Assembly: GCA_016710685.1 (NCBI GenBank)
Contig: JADJVC010000014.1
Coordinates: 62,001-126,000 of the forward strand
From: Flavobacteriales bacterium
GTDB lineage: Bacteria > Bacteroidota > Bacteroidia > Flavobacteriales_F > PHOS-HE28
Length of the DNA: 64,000 bases
Direction of reading: 5' to 3'
Below are positions 18,658-26,211 of this stretch, piece by piece; within the stretch, counting starts at the first letter, position 1; every line of letters begins with the position of its first letter. The notes below the pieces were generated by a model. That model was given only the letters and a program-made list of their open reading frames with translations. It did not search any database and had not been told where the DNA came from. The position numbers were made by a program, and so were the translations under genes.

Positions 18658-19893
18658 TTAACTGGGGGCGTGTTCTTCATCCACCACCACCAAGCCGAGT
18701 TTGGTGAACGGCAAAAAAATCTCAGAACGCGCGCCAACGATCACTGTACGTCGGTCGGGTTCGCGCAGCATCTGCATCCAAAGCTCAGCCCGTTCGCGTT
18801 GGCTGAGCCGCGAGTGCGATACGGCGACACGGTCCCCGAAGCGCGCCCGCAAACGCCCGATGATCTGCGTGGTCAACGCGATCTCCGGCAACAGATACAG
18901 CACTTGTTCGCCGCGCTCTACCGCTTCTTCGATGAGCTGCATGTAGAGCTCGGTCTTGCCCGATGCGGTTACGCCTTGCAGCAGCACGGTGCTTTTTGCG
19001 TCGAAGCCATCGCGCACCTGTTGCAAGGTTGCCGCCTGCGCGGGCGACAGTGTTGAATGTTTCGGCTTGCCGAACTGATCTGGCGGATCTCCCGCAGGCC
19101 GTTCTTCCACGGCGAACACGCCTTTGTCCACCAAGCGTTTCAAGTCGGCGGGCACGGCGTCGCTGCTGCGCAGAAGCTGCTCGCGGCGCACCGGGCGCGG
19201 GTCGTCACTGAAAAAACGGCTGAGCTCGATGTAGCGCATCAAGAGGTGCAACTGCTTCGGCGCCCGTTCCAATTGGTCGAACAGCGCGTGCATCGCTTCT
19301 TCCGTGGAAAAAGCCGCGGTCAACGCCACGTAACGGTCCATGCGCGGTTTGTACCCCTTGCCCATTTCCTCCGCCGTGGTAAGCACGCCTTCTTCCAAGT
19401 AGCGCTTCACGATACGCATGGGGTCTTTCAATCCCAAGACCTCTCCGGCTTCTTTCAACGTGAGTTCGTGCCGTGCCTCCAAAGCGTCCAGCAGCATTTC
19501 CTTCCGTGTATCGCCGCTCCAGGCCGGCCGGGGACCTGCGGCAGCCATCACTTTAGTGCTGCTGCTTAATAACAAGGATCCCGGCAACGCTGCCACCAGC
19601 ACTTCGCCCGGTGTACACATGTAATGCGCTGCTATAGCCTCCCAAAAAACGAGCTGTGTTTCCGTTACCACAGGTTCGCCATCCAGCAATTCCACCGCAT
19701 GGCGCGGCACTAGGCCGGGCGGCGGCTCGTTGTGCAAGCGGCGGATAACACCGGTGTACAAGGTGCGCCCCTTGCCCATGGGCACCACGGTGCGCATGCC
19801 GGGTTTGGCCAAGGCCGCAATGGTCTCGGGCAGTTCGTAAGTGAACAAACCCGGTACCGCGAGCGGAATGATAATGTCGGCGAAGCGTGACAA
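18658..19893 (-). CDS. priA: Primosomal protein N' (PriA), N-terminal part up to in-frame stop
   Basis: The N-terminal half of PriA: the DNA-binding region (FADIIIPLAVPGLFTYELP), a winged-helix part, then the helicase P-loop GVTASGKTELYMQLIEEAV and Walker B DEEH. It ends at DEEHAPS followed by TAA, where homologues have DPSFKQHDP or DSSYKQ. A likely start is TTG 19893 (MSRFADIIIPL). The frame stays open upstream to 20205, but that stretch is a GGCGATGCAT repeat and antisense to the next gene. No good alternative ATG outside the repeat exists, so the start is uncertain. Loss of PriA would be costly, so sequence error is likelier than a true nonsense mutation. Confidence 0.9.
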   Translation of the reverse strand: MSRFADIIIPLAVPGLFTYELPETIAALAKPGMRTVVPMGKGRTLYTGVIRRLHNEPPPGLVPRHAVELLDGEPVVTETQLVFWEAIAAHYMCTPGEVLVAALPGSLLLSSSTKVMAAAGPRPAWSGDTRKEMLLDALEARHELTLKEAGEVLGLKDPMRIVKRYLEEGVLTTAEEMGKGYKPRMDRYVALTAAFSTEEAMHALFDQLERAPKQLHLLMRYIELSRFFSDDPRPVRREQLLRSSDAVPADLKRLVDKGVFAVEERPAGDPPDQFGKPKHSTLSPAQAATLQQVRDGFDAKSTVLLQGVTASGKTELYMQLIEEAVERGEQVLYLLPEIALTTQIIGRLRARFGDRVAVSHSRLSQRERAELWMQMLREPDRRTVIVGARSEIFLPFTKLGLVVVDEEHAPS

Positions 19894-19902
19894 GGGACCA
19901 CA

Positions 19903-19964
19903 AGTGTAGGGGCGATGCATGTTAAGGCGATGCATGTATGGGCGATGCATGCATCGCCTATACA
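19903..19964. repeat. REP-like array (GGCGATGCATG units), copy 3, at the priA 5' end
   Basis: Three direct units containing GGCGATGCAT begin about 15 bases apart (from 19911). The last pairs with an inverted copy to form a 30-base palindrome at 19935-19964 with one mismatched pair. It lies immediately upstream of the priA coding region. If read in the priA frame it would add repeated MHRPY- and MHRLN-like peptides. Confidence 0.7.
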
Positions 19965-20061
19965 TTTTCGCCCCTTGTTGAAAACCTCCACCCACTTTTC
20001 CCGCCAGTTCGGCCCAACGCGATAAATTCGCCACCGCATTTGAACCACTGAACCAGACCGG

Positions 20062-20958
20062 ATGAACGTGCGATTGTTTTACCCTTTGGCCTTGGCAGCC
20101 GCGATGGCCGCCTTGCTGTCGGCCTGCAACAGCGGTTCTCCGCAAGATCACGCAGTGAATGCCGGTGCGGATTCCCTCTCCGTGAAACCCGGCGAGTCCG
20201 GACAATTGCTCAACGTGCAGGGCAAGCTTTTCAGCATTCCATCACCTGTGCAAGCGGCATTGCTCATCAAAAAGGCCGATCTGCCCTATCGCCAGAGCCT
20301 GCCTTTGGCCACAGATAGCGTGCAGCGCTTCACTTCCAAGGATAAGCGTGCTCTGGCATTGGGCATGTTAGGCGCAGACTTGGCCTACCGCACCGTGTAT
20401 AAGGACGGACAAGCTGCCATCAAGACCCTCAAGGCCATTGAACAAGTCAGCAGCCAGCTCAACCTCAGCAACGCATTCGACAAGGAGTTGGTGGACGCCT
20501 TCAAGCGCAATCTGAGTTCCGAGGACAGCCTCCTCCGGTTCTCCGGCAAGGCCTATCGCGCTGCTGATATATATCTGAAGAACGACCAGCAGGAAGATGT
20601 TTCCGCCAGCGTGCTCGCCGGTGGATGGATCGAAAGCCTCTTCCTTTCCTTGGGCGATGCTACCGACAAACTGGACCCCAAAGTGGCCACGCGCCTAGCC
20701 GAACAGAAGAACACCTTGGGCAATCTCATCGCCTTGCTTAGCCAAGCCAACACACAGCCCGAATTGGTAAAGCAGCTCCAAGGGCTGAAAACCGTGCTGG
20801 ATGGGGTAAAGACAACCTATACCTTCGTGAAACCAACGCTGGACGTGGCCAAGAAGACCACCTACATCAACAGTGCCACCTCCGCCGAAGTGCCCCCTGA
20901 AACATTGAACGCCATCGTTGCCAAAGTCAGGGAAATCCGCTCCTCCATTATTGCATGA
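20062..20958 (+). CDS. Uncharacterised lipoprotein, helical
   Basis: A 298-residue protein with lipoprotein signal MNVRLFYPLALAAAMAALLSAC. The mature chain is Ala/Leu/Lys-rich and predicted mainly helical (ALALGMLGADLAYRTVYKDGQAAIKTLKAIEQVSSQLN). No enzyme motif is recognised. The next gene starts inside its stop codon (ATGA overlap), so the two are translationally coupled and may act together at the cell envelope. The gene body (from 20062) overlaps only non-coding repeat and upstream priA sequence on the other strand. Confidence 0.75.
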   Translation: MNVRLFYPLALAAAMAALLSACNSGSPQDHAVNAGADSLSVKPGESGQLLNVQGKLFSIPSPVQAALLIKKADLPYRQSLPLATDSVQRFTSKDKRALALGMLGADLAYRTVYKDGQAAIKTLKAIEQVSSQLNLSNAFDKELVDAFKRNLSSEDSLLRFSGKAYRAADIYLKNDQQEDVSASVLAGGWIESLFLSLGDATDKLDPKVATRLAEQKNTLGNLIALLSQANTQPELVKQLQGLKTVLDGVKTTYTFVKPTLDVAKKTTYINSATSAEVPPETLNAIVAKVREIRSSIIA

Positions 20959-21380
20959 ACATGAGAACCCTCATTTCTACCTTCACCTTGGTAGCTTCCC
21001 TGGCCTTCGCCGCGGGTGCTTCGGCCCAGTGCGATACCATCGCTTCCCTCTGCGAGAAGAACATTACCGCGGAGTACATACCCGACGGCCAGTTCTACCG
21101 CGCTTTGCTGCACGATGATGAGCAGGCGGAATTCAACCTCACGCTCTTCGGCGGAACCACCTATCGCGTAGCTGCATGTAGCGGAACCAGCGACGGTAAC
21201 CTCATTTTCAGCGTGTTCGACAAGGACCGCAACTTGCTCTTCAGCAATAAGGAATACAACAACGATCCCTACTGGGACCTCGTGGTGGCCAACACGTTAG
21301 AGGTTACCATCAATGCCGAACTCGACCCCCGCCGCTCAACCAGCGGCTGTGCGGTGATGCTCATCGGCTTCAAAAAGTAA
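20955..21380 (+). CDS. Small secreted protein coupled to the upstream lipoprotein
   Basis: A 141-residue exported protein: signal peptide MNMRTLISTFTLVASLAFAAGASAQ, then a compact beta-rich domain with four cysteines (CDTIASLC, ACSG, GCAVM). It contains the phrase LTLFGGTTYRVAACSG, seen in small Bacteroidota exported proteins of unknown role. ATG 20955 overlaps the TGA of the preceding gene (ATGA). I see no T9SS tail. Function unknown. Confidence 0.75.
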   Translation: MNMRTLISTFTLVASLAFAAGASAQCDTIASLCEKNITAEYIPDGQFYRALLHDDEQAEFNLTLFGGTTYRVAACSGTSDGNLIFSVFDKDRNLLFSNKEYNNDPYWDLVVANTLEVTINAELDPRRSTSGCAVMLIGFKK

Positions 21381-21465
21381 GGCAGTAGCGGAACTTTTCC
21401 GCTTCAACGACCGTAGGAATGGACCGCTCGGAAAGGGAAACTCCCCTTCCGGGCAGGCCCGTCCC

Positions 21466-24400
21466 ATGAGCGAGAACATTCTCAAAGCCTTGCTGCAACT
21501 CTTCGCGATCATCGTGAAGACCGAGCGCGATGCCGTGGGCGCCAATGGACACAAGGTGGTGGAGCGCTTCCTCATGCGCCAATTCACAGCGCAAGCAGCC
21601 GCCCAGCACATGTCCGTGTTCGAGGCCTACGTGGCCGCTTTCCATAGCAGCGGAGGAGACAGCCAGCGCGGCCGCAAACGTACCAGTGTGAATTCCGTGA
21701 AGGTCCTGAAGATCTGCACCGAGGTGAACGAAGAGTTGAACCAGCACCAAAAGTTCACCGTACTGATCCACCTGCTGGAGCTGGTGCATGCACGTGGCGA
21801 GCTCCTCGACCAAGAACGCGACTTCGTGGCCACAGTGGCCGAGACGTTCAACATCGCACAATCTGAATTCCAGCGTTGCGAAGCGTTCGTTTCCGCCAAG
21901 GCCGGCGACCGTGAGGATGTGCAGGACCTCCTTTATATCGATGCCGCCAATGGGCCGAAGCACATCGGCAACAAGCATATCCACGCCCACGGCCTCTCCG
22001 GTGAAGTGCGTGTGCTGAACATTCCAAGCGTGTCCATCTACCTGATGCGCTACCTCGGCAACGGTGAGCTGCTGCTCAGCGGCCAACAAGTTGATCCCGA
22101 ACGGGTTTACCTGCTGGGCAACGGCATTTCATTGCGCCCGCCCGGTGGACTGCCAGTTTACTACAGTGACATGCTCGCCAGCTTCCAAAGCGACCGCTCC
22201 AAGGACCGCATCGAATTCCGTGCCGATGGCATTGAATACTGCTACCCTAACGGTCGCATCGGCCTGCACGAAATGCACCTCGCCGAAACCAGCGGCAAGC
22301 TGATCGGTATTATGGGCGGTAGCGGAAGTGGAAAAAGCACCTTGCTCAACGTCCTCAACGGAAATCTCAAGCCCAGCAAGGGCACTGTCACCATTAACGG
22401 AATTGACGTGCACGCCGATGCCGACCGCATTCGCGGCGTGGTGGGCCACATCAGTCAGGACGACTTACTGATCGAGGAACTAACCGTATTCCAGAACCTC
22501 TACTTCAACGCCAGGCTCTGTTTCGGTGACCTTTCCAAGACCGAGATCGCCAAACGCGTTTTGGCCCTGTTGCAAAGCCTGGGCCTCTACGACACAAAAG
22601 ACCTCAAAGTGGGCACCCCGCTGGATAAGACCATCAGCGGTGGCCAACGCAAGCGCCTCAACATCGCCTTGGAGCTGATCCGCGAGCCCAGCGTGCTTTT
22701 CGTGGACGAACCCACAAGCGGCCTTAGCTCCCGGGATTCCGAGAACATCATGGACCTGCTGAAGGAGCTGGCGTTGAAGGGCCGCATCATCTTCACCGTG
22801 ATCCACCAGCCGTCCTCGGAGATCTTCAAGCTCTTCGACCGTTTGCTGTTGATGGATCAGGAAGGAAACCCCGTGTACTACGGGGATCCCGTGGATGCAG
22901 TGGTCTACTTCAAGAAAGTGACCGGCCAGGCCGACAGCGAAGTAGGCCAGTGCGAAGCCTGCGGCAATGTGAACCCGGAGCAGATCTTCAACATCATCGA
23001 GGCGAAGATCGTGGACGAGTACGGAAACGAGACCGACCAGCGCCGCATCGGGCCTGAAGCGTGGAACGAGGTGTTCCGCGCGCAAATGGAAAATCGCGTG
23101 GCGAAAGTGCCCGATGAGCATTCCATTCCCAAGAGCACTTTCAACGCCCCGAACAAGCTGCGGCAGATGGCCGTTTTCTTCCGGCGCGACGTGGTGGCCA
23201 AACTGGTGAACCGCCAGTATGTGCTGATCAACTTGATCGAGGCGCCTGCGCTGGCACTGGTGATGGCCTTCTTCCTGCGTTACACGGGCGCAGGGCTTGA
23301 GGGCTCCAACGATTATGTCTACCGCCAGAACGACAACATCCCGCAATACCTCTTTATTTCCGTGATCGTAGCCCTGTTCATGGGCCTTACCGTGGCGGCG
23401 GAAGAGATCATTCGCGACCGCAGGATCCTGCAACGGGAAAAATTCCTCTCCCTCAGCCGCGCCAGCTACTTGCTCAGCAAGATCAGTGTGCTCTTCATTA
23501 TTTCCGCTGTCCAAAGCCTCCTCTTCACCCAAGTGGGTGACCATGTTCTGGGCCTTTCGGGCCTGGGTTTCCAGCATTGGGCGGTGCTCTTCAGCCTTAG
23601 CTGCTTCGCGAACGTGCTCGGCCTCAATGTGAGCGCCAGTTTCAACAGCGCCAAGGTGATCTATATAATGATCCCCGTGCTCATCATTCCGCAGTTGCTC
23701 TTCTCCGGCATCATCGTTCGCTTCGATAAGCTGCATCCGTGGTTCGCCTCGGAAAAAAGCGTGCCTTGGATCGGTAATATCATGGCCAGCCGATGGGCCT
23801 ACGAAGGCCTCGCCGTTTCACAGTTCTGCGACAACGGCTACGAGAAGCTCTTCTACGACTTTGACCGCCGCATGAAGACATCCAACTGGAAGAAGGACCT
23901 ATGGGTGCGGGAACTTAAGGAACGAAGCAACGACGTGAAGGCTTTCCTGGATGGAAGAAAGACCGACACCAAAGAAGTGGAGTCGGACTTGGCCTTGATC
24001 ACCCGAGAGCTGGAGAAGGAAATGCTCAACCTGCGCGGATTCAATTTCCCCAACATCGGAAAACTACAGCCCGGTAAGGTGGATAAGGACGTGATTACGG
24101 AGGTGGAAACAGCGCTCGAAATGCTCTCGCAACACTACCGCAACACTTACAAGCAGGCCGAACGTGAGAAGGAGGCGCGCATCGCCGCCATGACCGCCAC
24201 GCCTGAGCTGCGCAAGGACTACTTCGCTCTTTTGGATGATCAACGGAATGAGTCCCTCTCGGATTTCGTGACCAACAAGAACGACGTGAACGTGATCACC
24301 CTCTCGAATGGCGAACTCGTGCAAAAGAGCGATCCCGTTTATGTACGCCCAGTGGACGGTGGCTTCTTCTCGGCCCAGTTCTATGCGCCTGCCAAACGTT

Positions 24401-24546
24401 TCTTCGGCTTGCTCATTCCTACGCTTTGGGCCAACGTGATGCTGCTGTGGGGCATGACGCTCGCCTTGGCCTTTGCATTAAAGATGGACCTGATGCCGAA
24501 AAGCATCGCCCTGATGGAGCGGGCTTTCAGCAAGCGTCCGACGTAG
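21466..24546 (+). CDS. TerB-like domain fused to an ABCG-type ABC transporter
   Basis: A 1026-residue inner-membrane protein. Residues 1 to about 180 are a helical region resembling the TerB/DjlA tellurite-resistance fold (LLQLFAIIVKTERDAVGANGHKVVERFL; FTVLIHLLELVHA). A beta-rich stretch follows (IPSVSIYLMRYLGNGELLL). From about 245 comes an ABC ATPase: Walker A GGSGSGKSTLL, signature ISGGQRKRLNIALELI, Walker B VLFVDEPTSGLSS and the H-loop VIHQPSS. The C-terminal half is an ABC2-type membrane domain with several segments (LALVMAFFLRYTG, LFISVIVALFMGLTVAAEE, VIYIMIPVLIIPQLLFSGIIV) and a long soluble insert. Order ATPase then permease matches the White/ABCG half-transporter type. Substrate unknown. 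Confidence 0.88.
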   Translation: MSENILKALLQLFAIIVKTERDAVGANGHKVVERFLMRQFTAQAAAQHMSVFEAYVAAFHSSGGDSQRGRKRTSVNSVKVLKICTEVNEELNQHQKFTVLIHLLELVHARGELLDQERDFVATVAETFNIAQSEFQRCEAFVSAKAGDREDVQDLLYIDAANGPKHIGNKHIHAHGLSGEVRVLNIPSVSIYLMRYLGNGELLLSGQQVDPERVYLLGNGISLRPPGGLPVYYSDMLASFQSDRSKDRIEFRADGIEYCYPNGRIGLHEMHLAETSGKLIGIMGGSGSGKSTLLNVLNGNLKPSKGTVTINGIDVHADADRIRGVVGHISQDDLLIEELTVFQNLYFNARLCFGDLSKTEIAKRVLALLQSLGLYDTKDLKVGTPLDKTISGGQRKRLNIALELIREPSVLFVDEPTSGLSSRDSENIMDLLKELALKGRIIFTVIHQPSSEIFKLFDRLLLMDQEGNPVYYGDPVDAVVYFKKVTGQADSEVGQCEACGNVNPEQIFNIIEAKIVDEYGNETDQRRIGPEAWNEVFRAQMENRVAKVPDEHSIPKSTFNAPNKLRQMAVFFRRDVVAKLVNRQYVLINLIEAPALALVMAFFLRYTGAGLEGSNDYVYRQNDNIPQYLFISVIVALFMGLTVAAEEIIRDRRILQREKFLSLSRASYLLSKISVLFIISAVQSLLFTQVGDHVLGLSGLGFQHWAVLFSLSCFANVLGLNVSASFNSAKVIYIMIPVLIIPQLLFSGIIVRFDKLHPWFASEKSVPWIGNIMASRWAYEGLAVSQFCDNGYEKLFYDFDRRMKTSNWKKDLWVRELKERSNDVKAFLDGRKTDTKEVESDLALITRELEKEMLNLRGFNFPNIGKLQPGKVDKDVITEVETALEMLSQHYRNTYKQAEREKEARIAAMTATPELRKDYFALLDDQRNESLSDFVTNKNDVNVITLSNGELVQKSDPVYVRPVDGGFFSAQFYAPAKRFFGLLIPTLWANVMLLWGMTLALAFALKMDLMPKSIALMERAFSKRPT

Positions 24547-24567
24547 CAAACACCTTTGCTCTTTTGC
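24545..24567. terminator. Weak hairpin at convergent gene ends
   Basis: A 6-bp stem AGCAAA/TTTGCT with loop CACC, followed by CTTTTGC. It lies in the 23-base gap between the ABC gene and the convergent T9SS propeller gene. Short, so only a weak terminator candidate. Confidence 0.3.
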
Positions 24568-24569
24568 GA

Positions 24570-25604
24570 TCACTGGCGCACGATCTTGGCGCTTAGTCGC
24601 AGGTCCGGCACGTCAAGCAGGTACAGGCCCGGCGCCAGCTTACTGATGTCCAATTGTGCATTCGGCGTCAACTGCCCGCTGGCAACCAAAATTCCCCGTG
24701 TATTGAAGATCAGGAACGGGGTAGGGACGATCACGGCGACGCCGAGCTCCAAAATACCCGTGCCGGGATTGGGGCAAACTTCAAAAGAGCCGTAGCCTGC
24801 CGCCGTTGAAATGGCCGTGGTGCAACCTTCAACTTCCGCCAAGGTCACCGTGTTGTTGCCGCTGTTGGGGATGCAAACCATGTGGTTCACTTCGTCGAAA
24901 TCAATATCTGCCGGGCTGCTGAGACCGGTACCGACCACCGTGACCGGTGCTGCCGTAAAGGTGTTCTCGAATGCGCTTACTCGCGCAGGGCTCCAGCTGG
25001 AAACGAGGATGCGGCCCAGGCAATCCAACGTGATGCCATCGATGTTGGACAAACTTGTGGTGAATGTGCTCAGTTCATCGCCGGAGTTGCGATCGTAGCC
25101 CTTGATCTTGGCATTACTCCCCCAGCAACCAATCCACAACCGGTCCTGCGCCGCATCCCAAACTATGCCGTTCGGTGTGCTGCCGGTGTTGCTCACCAAT
25201 TCGCTGAACGTGGCCGTGGCCGGGTCCACTTTGAAGATCTTCTTGGTGCTGAAGTCCGTGGTGTAGAGGTATTCGCCGTCTGAAGTTAATCCGTTGAGGA
25301 ACGTGCCGCCCAGCGGAAGGTTGAACACTTCCGTGGCATCCACCGTGCTGTACCCGCGCAAGCCGCCGCTGATGCAGGCAAAGAGGGTGTCGCCTTGCAA
25401 TTCGATGCCGTAAGGTGCGCCGGGCAGGTTGTTTGCGAAGTCGCTGACCGTGCCATCATAGCTGCGTTGTTTGATGCTGTTGCTCCCGGTATTGCTGACG
25501 AAATAGCGTTGGCCGACGGCATCGTGTTCCATGCTTTCGGGTCCGTTGTATTGGGCGGAAAGCATTACCGGAACGGCAAAGAGCAAGGCTGGGATCAAGC
25601 GCAT
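24570..25604 (-). CDS. Secreted SMP-30/NHL-type beta-propeller with T9SS sorting tail
   Basis: A 344-residue secreted protein. Signal peptide MRLIPALLFAVPVMLSAQ is followed by repeated propeller blades: VGQRYFVSNTGSNSIKQ, GLTSDGEYLYTTDFSTKKIFKVDP, GIVWDAAQDRLWIGCWG and GITLDCLGRILVSSW. These resemble SMP-30/strictosidine-synthase-like repeats. The last 75 residues form a type A T9SS C-terminal domain (EVCPNPGTGILELGV; LDISKLAPGLYLLDV; KIVRQ at the end). The product is therefore expected to cross the outer membrane by the Por system. No catalytic residues can be assigned. Confidence 0.83.
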   Translation of the reverse strand: MRLIPALLFAVPVMLSAQYNGPESMEHDAVGQRYFVSNTGSNSIKQRSYDGTVSDFANNLPGAPYGIELQGDTLFACISGGLRGYSTVDATEVFNLPLGGTFLNGLTSDGEYLYTTDFSTKKIFKVDPATATFSELVSNTGSTPNGIVWDAAQDRLWIGCWGSNAKIKGYDRNSGDELSTFTTSLSNIDGITLDCLGRILVSSWSPARVSAFENTFTAAPVTVVGTGLSSPADIDFDEVNHMVCIPNSGNNTVTLAEVEGCTTAISTAAGYGSFEVCPNPGTGILELGVAVIVPTPFLIFNTRGILVASGQLTPNAQLDISKLAPGLYLLDVPDLRLSAKIVRQ

Positions 25605-25753
25605 ACGCGTGGAAAATGGTGGCGCAAGCTATGTGCTGGCGGGTTGGGTTGATGTGTTCGAATTGGTTTATCCACCACTAATAGGGGATAAATGACCGTG
25701 CATTGAACCGGCGCAATGGTTAGACTTGCATTCAAGAAGGAACGGAAAACAAG

Positions 25754-26140
25754 ATGTCCACCGCCGTATCACACGACATTCGCATCAGCGTGCGGGCCCG
25801 GTTCGAGCCTGCGCAGAGCGACCCCGTGGAAGGCCGCTTCATCTTCAGCTACCGCATCACCATTGCGAATCGCGGCAGTCGTGCGGTGCAATTGATGGAG
25901 CGCACTTGGTTCATTTCGGACAGCTTGGCACCGCAACGTAGGGTCTCCGGAAAAGGTGTGGTGGGCGCTACACCCGAACTTCAGCCCGGTGAGCAGTTCA
26001 CCTACTCCAGCTTCTGCGACCTACGGAGCGCATGGGGGCGCATGCAGGGCCATTACCTCATGCGCCACTTAGATGATGGAAGCACTTTTGAGGCCGCCAT
26101 TCCGCCCTTCGACCTGCTGCTTGAGTACGCTGCCAATTGA
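25754..26140 (+). CDS. apaG: ApaG domain protein
   Basis: A 128-residue cytosolic protein with the ApaG fold, an immunoglobulin-like beta sandwich. Visible family stretches are FIFSYRITIANRGSRAVQLMERTWFISDS and GVVGATPELQPGEQFTYSSFCDLRSAWGRMQGHYLM. ApaG is linked to Co/Mg homeostasis in enterobacteria, but its biochemical role is unsettled. Length is typical. It stands about 70 bases upstream of pruA on the same strand; a separate promoter for pruA is suggested by a -7-like box in the gap. Confidence 0.93.
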   Translation: MSTAVSHDIRISVRARFEPAQSDPVEGRFIFSYRITIANRGSRAVQLMERTWFISDSLAPQRRVSGKGVVGATPELQPGEQFTYSSFCDLRSAWGRMQGHYLMRHLDDGSTFEAAIPPFDLLLEYAAN

Positions 26141-26154
26141 GCGGGGTATCTTCG
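26121..26154 (+). promoter_or_regulatory. Candidate Bacteroidota promoter for pruA
   Basis: TTG at 26121-26123 and TATCTTCG at 26147-26154 (one mismatch to TAnnTTTG) are separated by 23 bases, about 58 bases upstream of the pruA ATG. The spacing is at the long end of the usual range. Confidence 0.4.
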
Positions 26155-26211
26155 CACCGCGATTGCGCCGGTACCGGTGCAGCATCCATCTTCACAATCC
26201 ATACTTGAGCA

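Noticed and set aside
19894..20205. N-terminal extension of PriA to 20205
   Set aside because: Encodes the GGCGATGCAT repeat and antisense of the next lipoprotein gene; PriA homology starts at FADIIIPL.
22480..23736. 418-codon frame antisense to the ABCG gene
   Set aside because: Shadow frame, rich in His/Glu with no recognisable domain.
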